Of a DNA stretch of 11,411 nt, positions 1 to 7,080 are shown piece by piece. The notes beneath the pieces are model-generated. The model saw only the letters and a program-made list of their open reading frames with translations, did no database searches and had not been told where the DNA came from. Position 1 is the stretch's first letter; each line of letters starts with the position of its first letter. The DNA is from a bacterium. GTDB lineage: Bacteria; Actinomycetota; Acidimicrobiia; UBA5794; ZC4RG35. The stretch is from assembly GCA_028819835.1 (NCBI GenBank), contig JAPPKR010000284.1, positions 1 to 11,411 of the forward strand. Reading direction: 5' to 3'. The translations under genes and the position numbers were made by a program.

Positions 1-284
1 AGCACCTCTGGCAGCTGGAACAGCCGGCCGCGGCGGTCGCCAACGAGTACTTCGTCGGCGCCATCAACAGGGTGGGGGCCGAAGACCTGGAGGGCACCGA
101 CTACTACGGTTCCTCCTACTTCGCGGATCCCCGCGGGGAGATAGTGGGCGAGACCGCGTCGGACACCGAGGACGAGGTACTGGTGCGCCAACTGGATCTG
201 GGCATGGTGGAGGAGGTCCGCCGCTATTGGGCCTTCTACCGCGACCGCCGGCCCGAGGTCTACGAAGAGGTGGCGGCCGTCTAA
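1..284 (+). CDS. Nitrilase/carbon-nitrogen hydrolase family protein, C-terminal fragment
   Basis: Only the last 93 codons are in the window (frame from base 3, stop TAA at 282-284). The readable part matches the end of the nitrilase superfamily branch that contains beta-ureidopropionase and N-carbamoyl-amino-acid hydrolases: a NEYFVGAINRVG strand, then YYGSSYFADPRGEIVG, an acidic DEVLVRQLDL segment and the terminal FYRDRRPEVYEE signature. Enzymes of this group hydrolyse N-carbamoyl or amide C-N bonds in the cytoplasm with a Glu-Lys-Cys triad. That triad lies upstream of the window, so catalytic integrity cannot be judged. The gene converges on the SDR gene with a 36-base gap. The family is well supported. 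The exact substrate (N-carbamoyl-beta-alanine, an N-carbamoyl amino acid or a related compound) is not determined. Confidence 0.85.
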   Translation, partial: HLWQLEQPAAAVANEYFVGAINRVGAEDLEGTDYYGSSYFADPRGEIVGETASDTEDEVLVRQLDLGMVEEVRRYWAFYRDRRPEVYEEVAAV

Positions 285-290
285 CCGGCG

Positions 291-310
291 GGGGACCTGC
301 GGAGTCCTCC
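291..310. terminator. Possible weak hairpin between convergent genes
   Basis: GGGGAC (291-296) can pair with GTCCTC (304-309), with one G-U pair and a 7-base loop. It sits in the 36-base gap between the convergent nitrilase and SDR genes, where a shared terminator would be expected. The stem is short and no T-run follows on either strand, so it may be chance. Confidence 0.22.
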
Positions 311-320
311 CTACAGCTAC

Positions 321-1094
321 CTAGGGGATCATCCTCCCGCCGTCAATTACGAGCGGCAATCCCGTCACGAACCGCGACTCGTCACCCGACAGGAACAGGA
401 TGGCCTGTGCAACGTCGCGGGGAGTTCCCAGACGTCCCAGGGGTGTGATGTCGAACCAGGACTGCCGCATGGCTTCCGGGTCCTCGGCCCTCGCCAGGTT
501 CCGCTCGTTCATGGGGGTGTCGATGACTCCCGGACACACCGCGTTGACCCGAATTCCGTAGGGCGCGCCCTCCATAGCAATCCCCCGCGCCAGCGCCATC
601 ATCCCGGCCTTCGACGCCCCGTAGGCGGTGGTGCCGCCCGCCGCAATGAAATTCGCCACCGAAGAGTTCATCACGATCACGCCGCTCCTCCGCTCCTTCA
701 TGGCGGGGACCACCCGCCGGGACATCAAGAACGCCGACGTCAGGTTGATGCGAAGGATCCGGTCCCACTCCGCAAGGGTGGTCTCCTCTACCAGCTTCTT
801 CAGTTCGACTCCCGCGTTGTTCACCAGGACGTCCACCGGGCCAAACCGGCGCTCCGCGGTCCCTACCACCTCCTCCGCGCCCTCTTCGGTGGAGACATCC
901 GCAACCACCGCAACGGCCTCGGCTCCGGTCTCCCGGATCTGAGCGGCGGCCCGTTCCACCGCCTCGCCGGCGATATCCGCCAGCACCACGCGGGCCCCCT
1001 CTTCGGCGAACAACTCCGCTGTGGCGCGACCGATCCCCGCGGCAGCCCCGGTAACCACTGCCACCCTGCCTTCCAACCTGTTGCTATTGGTCAT
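321..1094 (-). CDS. SDR family NAD(P)-dependent oxidoreductase
   Basis: This 257-residue protein has the length and motif order of a classical short-chain dehydrogenase/reductase, a cytoplasmic Rossmann-fold enzyme that oxidises alcohols or reduces ketones. Visible elements are the dinucleotide loop TGAAAGIG at residues 15-22, an acidic Asp40 at the end of the second strand (favours NAD over NADP), NNAG at 92-95, catalytic Asn117, Ser145, Tyr158 and Lys162, and the CPGVIDTPM segment near 187-195. All catalytic residues are intact. The ATG at 1094 begins just before the first strand and is preceded by only a weak purine-rich stretch, so it may be cotranscribed with the mscS-like gene 68 bases upstream. 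Substrate unknown; the family is certain but too broad to assign a reaction. Confidence 0.93.
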   Translation of the reverse strand: MTNSNRLEGRVAVVTGAAAGIGRATAELFAEEGARVVLADIAGEAVERAAAQIRETGAEAVAVVADVSTEEGAEEVVGTAERRFGPVDVLVNNAGVELKKLVEETTLAEWDRILRINLTSAFLMSRRVVPAMKERRSGVIVMNSSVANFIAAGGTTAYGASKAGMMALARGIAMEGAPYGIRVNAVCPGVIDTPMNERNLARAEDPEAMRQSWFDITPLGRLGTPRDVAQAILFLSGDESRFVTGLPLVIDGGRMIP

Positions 1095-1162
1095 GTCTTC
1101 TGTCTTTCGTCGTGGGATTGTGCGGCCGCTGAGCCGAGTCAGTCGAATTGGGAGAGCGATGC

Positions 1163-2212
1163 CTAGGCTGTCGAACCGTCAGGCGGCTGCTCGGTCTTCA
1201 TCCACACGGTACGCTGGGGGAACGGTATCTCGATTCCGGCCTCGTCGAAGGCTGCCTTGATCCGGCCCCGCAGTTCCCGAGCGGTGGCGAAGTGTTCACC
1301 AGGCTCGGTCTTAGCCATCAGCCGGATGGCGATGGCGCTTGCGCCGAAGCTCTGAATACCTGCGATAGTTGGCTCTTCGGTGATCGTGGCGTGCGGCAAT
1401 TGCTCGCGCCACAGCCCGTCGGCCACCTCCTTGATGACCGTCTTGGCCTTCTCGATGTCGGTGTCGTATGCCACCTCGAGGTCCAGCACCGCCCGGCCCC
1501 AGTCCTGTGACAGGTTGGCTACCCGACGGATCTCCCCGTTGGGGATGTACCACACGGTCCCGCTGATGTCACGGATTTGGGTAGTGCGAAGCTTCACCGC
1601 TTCCACAACCCCGACCGTTTCGCCCACGTTGACCACGTCCCCCACGCCGTACTGGTCTTCCAACAGCATGAACACCCCGGTCAGGAAGTCCTTCACGAGG
1701 CTCTGTGCGCCGAAGCCCACCGCCACGCCCACGATGCCGGCGCCGGCGATGAGCGGCCCCAGGTTCACGTCGAACTCTGCGAGAGACATCATCACGGCCA
1801 TGCCATAGATCACGATCGAGGCGATCGACCGCAGCACTGCCCCGAGGGTCCGGGTCCGCTGGGTACTCCGTTCCTGTTGTTCGAGCATCAGACTGGCCCG
1901 CTGGAGCGCCGCTTCCCGGAGTCCCCCCTCCCTTCGATTGGAAGCCTCGGTCGAGCGGTCCCGGGCTGCCTCGGCAACAGCAGCCCGCCGCTCCAACCAA
2001 CCCTCCACAGCCCGGTTGAGCCAACGCCGTACCATCCGGTTGGCCAACCAAGCAATCACCAGGATGATCACGACCTTGACAGGACGGGCCGCGAAATCAG
2101 CGAAACGCGCCGCGCCGGTGCTACCGGTCACATCAAAAACGAGCCGACAGATAGCCTGCGGGGCAGCGCCGCAGGCGTCCGCCAACGTCTGCGCCAACAC
2201 GACAAAGGGCAT
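1163..2212 (-). CDS. Small-conductance mechanosensitive channel (MscS family)
   Basis: An inner-membrane protein of about 349 residues. It has a short N-terminal region, a first membrane segment near residues 44-62, and a charged Arg/Glu-rich stretch likely to be helical (about 63-118). A second segment follows near 122-146. The pore-lining third helix is rich in Gly and Ala (AGAGIVGVAVGFGAQ) and runs into SLVKDFLTGVFMLLEDQ. The beta domain with GDVVNVGETVGVVEAV and WYIPNGEIRRVANLS follows. This is the core MscS layout with three predicted membrane helices; members form homoheptamers that open under membrane tension and release solutes on hypo-osmotic shock. The ribosome site GGAGGAG lies at 2221-2227. 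ATG at 2212 has 8-base spacing and a GTG codon at 2215 has 5-base spacing, so either could be the start. An ATG at 2220 reads only ATG-GTG-TGA. The gene is divergent from the phosphoribosyltransferase. Confidence 0.93.
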   Translation of the reverse strand: MPFVVLAQTLADACGAAPQAICRLVFDVTGSTGAARFADFAARPVKVVIILVIAWLANRMVRRWLNRAVEGWLERRAAVAEAARDRSTEASNRREGGLREAALQRASLMLEQQERSTQRTRTLGAVLRSIASIVIYGMAVMMSLAEFDVNLGPLIAGAGIVGVAVGFGAQSLVKDFLTGVFMLLEDQYGVGDVVNVGETVGVVEAVKLRTTQIRDISGTVWYIPNGEIRRVANLSQDWGRAVLDLEVAYDTDIEKAKTVIKEVADGLWREQLPHATITEEPTIAGIQSFGASAIAIRLMAKTEPGEHFATARELRGRIKAAFDEAGIEIPFPQRTVWMKTEQPPDGSTA

Positions 2213-2252
2213 CACACCATCTCCTCCGTTCCTTACCCTCAGCTTAATGTGA

Positions 2253-2264
2253 CAATCCGGATTG
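2253..2264. promoter_or_regulatory. Perfect 12-bp palindrome in divergent intergenic region
   Basis: CAATCCGGATTG is its own reverse complement and lies in the roughly 110-base gap between the divergently transcribed mscS-like and phosphoribosyltransferase genes. Its position, about 40 bases from one start and 60 from the other, suits an operator acting on one or both promoters. No regulator is encoded next to it, and I could not identify convincing -35/-10 pairs around it. It could be chance. Confidence 0.3.
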
Positions 2265-2325
2265 GCGACCTTCCGATCCGCGAGGCCCTGCTCCCCGAAG
2301 TTGGACGGGAAGACAGGAGCGTCCG

Positions 2326-2964
2326 GTGAGGTTCATGAACCGGTCCCACGCCGGACGCAAACTGGCCCGCCGTCTCGATCACCTCAAGGGCGAGGGAGCC
2401 GTGGTGCTCGGGCTTCCCAGGGGCGGGATCCCGGTGGGCTTCGAGGTTGCCCGCCGGCTGTCGGCGCCGCTTGAGGTCCTCCTGGTGCGGAAGCTCGGCG
2501 CTCCCTTTCAGCCGGAGTTGGCCATAGGCGCTCTTGGTGAAGGAGGGATACAGATAATCAACCAGGACCGGGTGAAAAGGCTCCGCATCGGCGCCGACCA
2601 CATAGAACGCCTGGTGGACCGAGAGACGAGCGAGATGACCCGGCAGGCCGACGTGTTCCGCCAGGGCCGCCCCGCCGTGGATCTGGCGGGTAAAACGGCT
2701 GTAATCGTCGATGACGGGGTGGCCACCGGTTCCACAGCCCTGGCCGGTTGCGCCATTGCCCGCCAACTGGGCGCAGATCGGGTGGTCATGGCCACCCCCG
2801 TGGCGCCCGGCGATGCTCCCGCCATCTTCGCCGCTGCCGCCGACGAATTCGTGGCCGTCTCCACTCCGCGGCGATTCTCGGCAATCGGCCACTTCTACGC
2901 CGACTTCCGGCCTACCCCGGACCATCAGGTGATCGAGTTGCTGGAACGGGCCCGCCAGGGCTAG
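2326..2964 (+). CDS. Phosphoribosyltransferase family protein
   Basis: A 212-residue type I phosphoribosyltransferase-fold protein. The PRPP-binding motif VIVDDGVATGST lies at residues 126-137 with its paired acidic residues, and LPRGGIPVG (30-38) forms the pyrophosphate-side loop. FQPELAIGALGEGG (61-74) is typical of the stand-alone PRTase group often annotated as 'phosphoribosyltransferase' or found fused to dienelactone-hydrolase-like domains. The acceptor base or nucleophile is unknown for this group. The start is the GTG at 2326, because AGGAG at 2315-2319 sits 6 bases upstream; the in-frame ATG at 2335 would be spaced too far. It is divergent from the mscS-like gene and lies 105 bases before the first aminotransferase, which appears to have its own -10 box. 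There is no sign of damage. Confidence 0.9.
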   Translation: MRFMNRSHAGRKLARRLDHLKGEGAVVLGLPRGGIPVGFEVARRLSAPLEVLLVRKLGAPFQPELAIGALGEGGIQIINQDRVKRLRIGADHIERLVDRETSEMTRQADVFRQGRPAVDLAGKTAVIVDDGVATGSTALAGCAIARQLGADRVVMATPVAPGDAPAIFAAAADEFVAVSTPRRFSAIGHFYADFRPTPDHQVIELLERARQG

Positions 2965-3029
2965 TCGTACTGCGCGGCCGCCAACTCACCCCACCGGAGC
3001 GGCAGTCCCAATCCCGCGCTTCGCCGGAT

Positions 3030-3063
3030 TAAGATTCCCCGCAGTAGCAACCTGAAAGAGGAG
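3030..3063 (+). promoter_or_regulatory. -10 box and ribosome site of first aminotransferase
   Basis: TAAGAT (3030-3035) fits an actinobacterial TANNNT -10 box, 34 bases before the start. The ribosome site GAGGAG (3058-3063) lies 6 bases before TTG at 3070. The same order and near-identical spacing (TAACAT, GAGGAG, 6 bases, TTG) is found before the downstream paralogue, which supports both the promoter and the TTG start. I see no convincing -35 hexamer here. Confidence 0.4.
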
Positions 3064-3069
3064 TCTGTC

Positions 3070-4221
3070 TTGGTAGTGCCCATGAGCGACCTGGCGGCCG
3101 AGTACCGGTCACTGAAGACTGAGATCGACGAAGCTGTGGGGCGGGTGCTGGCCAGCGGCGACTATGTCCTGGGCGACGAGCTCGAGGCGTTCGAAGCAGC
3201 CTTCGCCGACTATGTGGGGGCCCGCTATGCGATGGGCGTTGGTTCAGGGACGGCGTCTCTGCACCTGGCCCTGGCCGCCTTGAACCTGGGACCCGAAGAC
3301 GAGGTCATCACCGTTCCCAACACCGACAACCCCACCGCCTCGGCGGTGACGCATGCCGGTGCGAAGGTGGTCCTGGCAGACACCACCGGGGACACCTTCA
3401 CCATGGATCCGGAGAAGCTCGAGGAAAAGATCACTCCTCGCACCAAGGTGATCATCCCGGTCCACCTGTTCGGACACCCCGCCGACATGGACCCGATTTG
3501 TGAGATCGCTGACCGTCACGGGATTCTGGTGTTGGAGGACTCGGCGCTGGCGGTGGGTGGTGAGTACAAGGGACGGCGCACGGGGACCTTCGGCCCGCTG
3601 GGATGCTTCAGCACCGCGCCGGGCAAGATCCTCGGAGGATACGGAGACGGAGGAATGGTGGTCACCAACGACCCCGACCTCGCTCACCGCATCAAGGTGC
3701 TCAGAAACTACGGTCATGCGCCGGGTTTGCGACTGTCCGGGAGAGACCTGACCGGAGGAACCGGATGGAAGGTGCTGGAGGAGGGGTTCAACCAGCGTCT
3801 CGACACCATCCAGGCCGCCATCCTCGCAGCCAAGCTTCCCACCCTTGAAGACCGCATCGCCGGCCGGCGGCGAGCGGCCGCCCTTTACCGAGCCCTCTTT
3901 GCCGACACCCCGGTTACGGCCGTCCACGAGGCTCCCTGGGCCCGTCACGTCTACTTCGCGTACAACGCGATGGTCCCTGCAGGGCTTCGCGACCAGGCCC
4001 GGGAACACCTCGCCTCGCGAGGAGTCGCCAGCAGGCTGTACTACAACCCGCCCTTGCATCTCCACCCGGCCTACCGGTGGATGGGTCTCGGCCCGGGTTC
4101 CCTGCCGGTCGCTGAGGAGACCGCCTCCCGGATGATCGGCCTACCCTGCTTCCCCCAAATCACAGAGTCGCAGGTAGAGGAAGCCGCCGCAACGCTTCTG
4201 GAGTACCTGGGCGCCGGCTGA
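3070..4221 (+). CDS. DegT/DnrJ/EryC1/StrS family PLP-dependent aminotransferase (paralogue 1)
   Basis: A 383-residue fold-type I PLP enzyme of the sugar-aminotransferase family. Members transfer an amino group, usually from Glu or Gln, to keto-sugars or cyclitols. GSGTASLHLAL near residues 58-68 binds the PLP phosphate. Asp157 (in EDSAL) is the residue that contacts the pyridine nitrogen, and Lys186 (in FSTAPGKILGG) forms the Schiff base; the 29-residue spacing is the normal one. The residue three after the Asp is Leu160, where the family normally has Gln or His next to the PLP hydroxyl. The TTG start at 3070 is set by GAGGAG 6 bases upstream and by the matching start of the paralogue. The in-frame ATG at 3082 is not preceded by such a site. 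A near-identical gene follows 188 bases later. No sugar epimerase, dehydratase or glycosyltransferase lies nearby, so the substrate is unknown. Confidence 0.92.
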   Translation: MVVPMSDLAAEYRSLKTEIDEAVGRVLASGDYVLGDELEAFEAAFADYVGARYAMGVGSGTASLHLALAALNLGPEDEVITVPNTDNPTASAVTHAGAKVVLADTTGDTFTMDPEKLEEKITPRTKVIIPVHLFGHPADMDPICEIADRHGILVLEDSALAVGGEYKGRRTGTFGPLGCFSTAPGKILGGYGDGGMVVTNDPDLAHRIKVLRNYGHAPGLRLSGRDLTGGTGWKVLEEGFNQRLDTIQAAILAAKLPTLEDRIAGRRRAAALYRALFADTPVTAVHEAPWARHVYFAYNAMVPAGLRDQAREHLASRGVASRLYYNPPLHLHPAYRWMGLGPGSLPVAEETASRMIGLPCFPQITESQVEEAAATLLEYLGAG

Positions 4222-4278
4222 GCACCTCGATCAATCCCCACGAGCGGTGACGGATCTCGGAACCGGGCGAGTTTCCTA

Positions 4279-4298
4279 GGGCCGGGAGCCCATGGCCC
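4279..4298 (+). terminator. Possible hairpin after first aminotransferase
   Basis: GGGCC (4279-4283) and GGCCC (4294-4298) can form a 5-bp stem with a 10-base loop. They lie inside a wider inverted pair, CCGGGC (4263-4268) and GCCCGG (4315-4320). The structure lies between the stop of the first paralogue and the promoter of the second. No T-run follows, so intrinsic termination is doubtful. Confidence 0.25.
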
Positions 4299-4348
4299 CG
4301 TCTCCTCGTTCCCTGCCCGGAGATCCAGGCAGAGCATGGTGCTTTTCA

Positions 4349-4378
4349 TTGCCCGCGCAGTCTGCCCAGGGCTAACAT
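4349..4378 (+). promoter_or_regulatory. Promoter of second aminotransferase
   Basis: TTGCCC (4349-4354) and TAACAT (4373-4378) form a -35/-10 pair with an 18-base spacer, 31 bases before the TTG start at 4410. The ribosome site GAGGAG is at 4398-4403. The -10 box lies at nearly the same distance from the start as TAAGAT does in the first paralogue, so the duplicated unit probably included its promoter region and the two genes can be transcribed separately. Confidence 0.5.
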
Positions 4379-4409
4379 TTCGCATATCCAACCGACAGAG
4401 GAGCACCCC

Positions 4410-5552
4410 TTGGCAGTCCCCAGCAGCAATCTGGCCGCCGAATACCAGTCGCTGAAGCCCGAGATCGACGAGGCGATCATGCGAGTCCTGGCCAGCGGCA
4501 ACTACGTACTCGGCGAGGAGTTGGAGGCTTTCGAGAAAGACTTCGCCGATTACCAGAACGCCCGGTTCGCCATGGGAGTGGGGTCGGGCACGGCTTCGCT
4601 TCACCTCGCCTTGGAGGCGATGGACCTGCAGCCTGGCGACGAGGTGATCACGGTCCCCAACACCGACAATCCAACCGCCTCGGTGGTGACCCACGCCGGC
4701 GCCAAGGTGGTGCTGGCGGACACAACCCCCGACACCTTCAACATGGATCCCGAGAAGCTGGAGCAATACATCACTCCCCGCACCAAGGTGATCCTCCCCG
4801 TGCACCTGTTCGGCCATCCCGCCGACATGGATCCCATCATGGAGATCGCCGATCACCACGGCATAACGGTGATCGAGGACGCCTGTCTTGCCATCGGGTC
4901 CGAGTACAAAGGGCGGCGGATGGGGACCTACGGCCCGCTCGGGTGCTTCAGCGTGGCGCCCGGAAAGATCCTGGGAGGGTACGGGGACGGTGGGATGATC
5001 GTCTCCAACGACCCCGACATGGCCGAGAGGATCCGCGTGCTACGCAACTACGGCCACGCGCCCCGCGTGCCGCGCTTTCCCGGAGACCTGACGGGGGGCA
5101 AGTGGACGGTGCTCGAGGAAGGCTTCAATCAGCGTCTCGACACCATCCAGGCGGCCATTCTCAGAGCCAAGCTCCCCACCCTGGACGACCGCATCGCCGG
5201 CCGTCGACGGGCTGCCGCCATCTACCGGGAGATTTTTGAGGATACGCCGGTGACCGCCGCCCACGAGGAGCCTTGGGCAAAGCACGTCTATTTCGCCTAC
5301 AACGCAATGCTCGACAATCGCGACGAGGCCCAGGAGTACATGAACTCACGGGGCATTCCCGCCCGGCTGATCTACAACCCGCCACTTCATCTCCATCCCG
5401 CCTATAGCTGGATGGGACTCGGACCGGGCTCCTTGCCGACGGCCGAGTACACCGCGTCGCGGATGCTCGGACTGCCATGCTTCCCCCAGATCACCGAGTC
5501 ACAAGTGGAGGAAGTCGCCACGACCCTCGTGAAGTTCGCCGAAGGCGGCTGA
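4410..5552 (+). CDS. DegT/DnrJ/EryC1/StrS family PLP-dependent aminotransferase (paralogue 2)
   Basis: A 380-residue paralogue of the preceding gene. Aligned by eye the two are about 80% identical over the first 220 residues and about 77% overall. The main differences cluster near residues 219-232 and 294-310, including two short length changes. Asp157 and the Schiff-base Lys186 (FSVAPGKILGG) are retained. The cofactor-side motif reads EDACL, so Leu160 again replaces the usual Gln or His. Conserved stretches such as TVPNTDNPTAS, VHLFGHPADMDPI, EEGFNQRLDTIQAAIL and YNPPLHLHPAY are shared, implying related substrates. The TTG start has GAGGAG 6 bases upstream, exactly as in paralogue 1. Variable loops with an unchanged core suggest either a related pair of specificities or subunits of a heterodimer. 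The gene ends 35 bases before the convergent vapC-like gene. Confidence 0.92.
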   Translation: MAVPSSNLAAEYQSLKPEIDEAIMRVLASGNYVLGEELEAFEKDFADYQNARFAMGVGSGTASLHLALEAMDLQPGDEVITVPNTDNPTASVVTHAGAKVVLADTTPDTFNMDPEKLEQYITPRTKVILPVHLFGHPADMDPIMEIADHHGITVIEDACLAIGSEYKGRRMGTYGPLGCFSVAPGKILGGYGDGGMIVSNDPDMAERIRVLRNYGHAPRVPRFPGDLTGGKWTVLEEGFNQRLDTIQAAILRAKLPTLDDRIAGRRRAAAIYREIFEDTPVTAAHEEPWAKHVYFAYNAMLDNRDEAQEYMNSRGIPARLIYNPPLHLHPAYSWMGLGPGSLPTAEYTASRMLGLPCFPQITESQVEEVATTLVKFAEGG

Positions 5553-5576
5553 CGGACAACTAAGACCGGAGTCGAG

Positions 5577-5597
5577 GAACCCTGGTTTCAAGGGTTC
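5577..5597. terminator. Putative bidirectional hairpin between convergent aminotransferase and vapC genes
   Basis: GAACCCT (5577-5583) and AGGGTTC (5591-5597) form a perfect 7-bp stem with a 7-base loop. The hairpin spans the stop codon of the vapC-like gene and follows the aminotransferase stop by 24 bases, the right position to end transcription from both sides. There is no strong T-run, so strength is uncertain. Confidence 0.45.
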
Positions 5598-5995
5598 TGT
5601 TGGGGCCTGACTTCGACAAACCCTGCCGCCGTAAAGTCGCCGTCGAACGCCAATGACTCGGATATCCGCTCCCGGCGCATAATCTCGAAACTCGTGGCGT
5701 CCACATAGGAATACGTCCGCTCGTCGTGGCGATTAAGCCATGCCCAGGCTCGCTCGTCTATGGATTCGTCCACTACCGCGACAGACACCCGGTTTGACCG
5801 ATTGACGGTTTCAACGAAGCGCACTGCCGCGGAGTGACCGGCCCTCCTACGGAGCCATGTCCATGTCTCTCCGACCACCAGGTTCGAAGTCCGCACGGGG
5901 CGACGATCTTGCTTCCAAAGCCGCACGGCATCAGAATGCCGGCGGTCTCGAGGAACTTGGAGGGCGACCCAGAAGGACGTGTCGGCGAACCTCAC
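5588..5995 (-). CDS. vapC: PIN-domain ribonuclease toxin, VapC type
   Basis: A 135-residue PIN domain, the usual length for VapC toxins, which are Mg-dependent RNases that cleave tRNA or rRNA when free of antitoxin. The acidic metal site is complete: Asp5 in FADTSFW, Glu43 in VVGETW, Asp99 in SYVDATSF and Asp118/Asp120 in AFDGDF, followed by the standard GF strand. The GTG start at 5995 overlaps the antitoxin stop in a GTGA arrangement (4 shared bases), so translation is coupled. Product and pair are secure from motif content plus the adjacent ribbon-helix-helix gene; the RNA target cannot be predicted. The strain could also use it in phage or stress response, which is inference only. Confidence 0.92.
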   Translation of the reverse strand: MRFADTSFWVALQVPRDRRHSDAVRLWKQDRRPVRTSNLVVGETWTWLRRRAGHSAAVRFVETVNRSNRVSVAVVDESIDERAWAWLNRHDERTYSYVDATSFEIMRRERISESLAFDGDFTAAGFVEVRPQQNP

Positions 5996-6216
5996 GTCTC
6001 CAGCCCGTATATCACCGAATCGAGATCGTCATCGGGATCCACGTTCAGACCACCGATCAACTCATCAACCGCATCGCCGGGAGTATCGAAGTAGGCCTCT
6101 AACGAGGCCCGGACCGCGTCGCGGACCAGGGCAGATCGAGATGTCCCTAGCCGAGTCGCCTCGGCTGACAGAGCCTCATCAAGGTCTGGTTCCACATAGA
6201 GCTGTATACGCCGCAT
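5992..6216 (-). CDS. vapB: Ribbon-helix-helix antitoxin, VapB/CopG type
   Basis: A 74-residue protein whose first half is a ribbon-helix-helix DNA-binding domain: the strand RRIQLYVE (residues 2-9), a helix DLDEALSAEATRLG, the turn TSRS and a second helix ALVRDAVRASLEAYF. The acidic C-terminal tail (DELIGGLNVDPDDDLDSV) is the part expected to bind and block the toxin. It is immediately followed by the vapC-like gene with a GTGA overlap. The ATG at 6216 is preceded by a TATACT -10 box only 6 bases upstream, so the transcript is probably leaderless or nearly so. The TATAC/GTATA repeats over the start are the likely binding sites of the antitoxin itself, giving autoregulation. Confidence 0.9.
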   Translation of the reverse strand: MRRIQLYVEPDLDEALSAEATRLGTSRSALVRDAVRASLEAYFDTPGDAVDELIGGLNVDPDDDLDSVIYGLET

Positions 6217-6229
6217 CTATACAGTATAC
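6202..6229 (-). promoter_or_regulatory. Antitoxin operator overlapping -10 box and start codon
   Basis: TATAC-A-GTATA (6218-6228) is a perfect 5+1+5 inverted repeat. A further CTGTATA at 6202-6208, inside the first codons, is an exact inverted partner of TATACAG (6218-6224). GTATAC occurs at 6204-6209 and again at 6224-6229, 20 bases apart, about two helical turns. On the minus strand TATACT (6228 to 6223) is a good -10 box ending 6 bases before the ATG. The -35 region would fall in the end of the upstream membrane protein gene and is poor (GACGGT at 17-base spacing). This is the expected layout of an autorepressed ribbon-helix-helix toxin-antitoxin promoter. Confidence 0.55.
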
Positions 6230-6242
6230 ACCATCGCCTAAC

Positions 6243-7058
6243 TCAACCGTCGATCAGTTCCTGGTGCAGAATCTCGGGATCCAGGTTTTCCGATCTCACT
6301 CGCAGATCCAGGTAGAGCACGGTTGCTACCACCCATGAGAAGGGCAAGCCGAATACGTTGAGCAGCAGGACTGCCCAGTGGTAGGGAAGCACCCTGTAAA
6401 TGACCAGAAAAGGCACCGCCACCACCAGCAGGGCCAGCAAAAGGACCTTGACGGTTCGCCACAGGTTCGGCAGGACCAGCTTCCATGACCGCACCAGGCT
6501 GGGGATGGCGGCCGTACCCTCCACCGTCAAGCCCATGGGGGCCACCCACCACGTCATCGCCAGGCAGATGGCGGGGAGGACCATCACGAAAGTCCACAAC
6601 AGGAAAGGCAGCAAGGTCTCGGCCGGCATTGAGAAGGGATCGTCGCCGTAGGAGCTCACCTCCGCCGCGAATCCGGGGGCGACCACGGCCAGGATGGCTG
6701 AGCCGATCATGGTCATGACGGCGGCCACCGTAGCCACGGCCAATGCGAAGACCACCACCATCAGGAGCATGTTCCCGTACTGTCTCCAGGCCATCCGTAT
6801 CGCTTCGGCCGCCGAGAAGTGAAGACCGACACAGTGGGAGGCCACGATCCGTATGAAAGCCCCGATGGCCAGGAGTTCCGCAAACAGCAGCAGGATGCTC
6901 ATCATCAAGCCGACGCCGGGAAGCCACTGGAGAAGGGAGGGGATGGCCAACAGGGTGAGGCTCACCCCGATCAACGACCCGAACCGCCGCCTGTAGAGGT
7001 CCCAGGAGAAACGGACGACCTCTCCGGTCCCAAGCGGTCGAAAATCTGGCATCTCCAT
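6243..7058 (-). CDS. Polytopic membrane protein with RPLGxGE / LYRRRF N-terminal motif
   Basis: A 271-residue integral membrane protein with about six hydrophobic segments, near residues 28-46, 48-72, 97-130, 150-176, 203-223 and 227-250. The N-terminal motif FRPLGTGEVVRFSWDLYRRRF and the C-terminal YLDLRVRSENLDPE are typical of an actinobacterial family annotated as membrane protein or, loosely, glycerophosphoryl diester phosphodiesterase membrane domain. No phosphodiesterase catalytic residues are present. Biochemical role unknown. The ATG at 7058 lies 22 bases after the amidase stop with no clear ribosome site, so it is probably the last gene of the amidase operon. A second ATG at 7052 is in frame. 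A link to solute export or membrane stress would be guesswork. Confidence 0.75.
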   Translation of the reverse strand: MEMPDFRPLGTGEVVRFSWDLYRRRFGSLIGVSLTLLAIPSLLQWLPGVGLMMSILLLFAELLAIGAFIRIVASHCVGLHFSAAEAIRMAWRQYGNMLLMVVVFALAVATVAAVMTMIGSAILAVVAPGFAAEVSSYGDDPFSMPAETLLPFLLWTFVMVLPAICLAMTWWVAPMGLTVEGTAAIPSLVRSWKLVLPNLWRTVKVLLLALLVVAVPFLVIYRVLPYHWAVLLLNVFGLPFSWVVATVLYLDLRVRSENLDPEILHQELIDG

Positions 7059-7080
7059 TGCTTGGTGAGAGAGCGTACCC

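Noticed and set aside
3244..4065. Minus-strand frame of 273 codons under the first aminotransferase, with a similar one under the second
   Set aside because: The two antisense frames resemble each other only because the sense genes are paralogues.
4222..4409. Possible insertion sequence or inserted element between the two aminotransferases
   Set aside because: The gap is only 188 bases, encodes nothing recognisable and has no flanking target-site repeat; it is explained by a promoter and weak hairpins.
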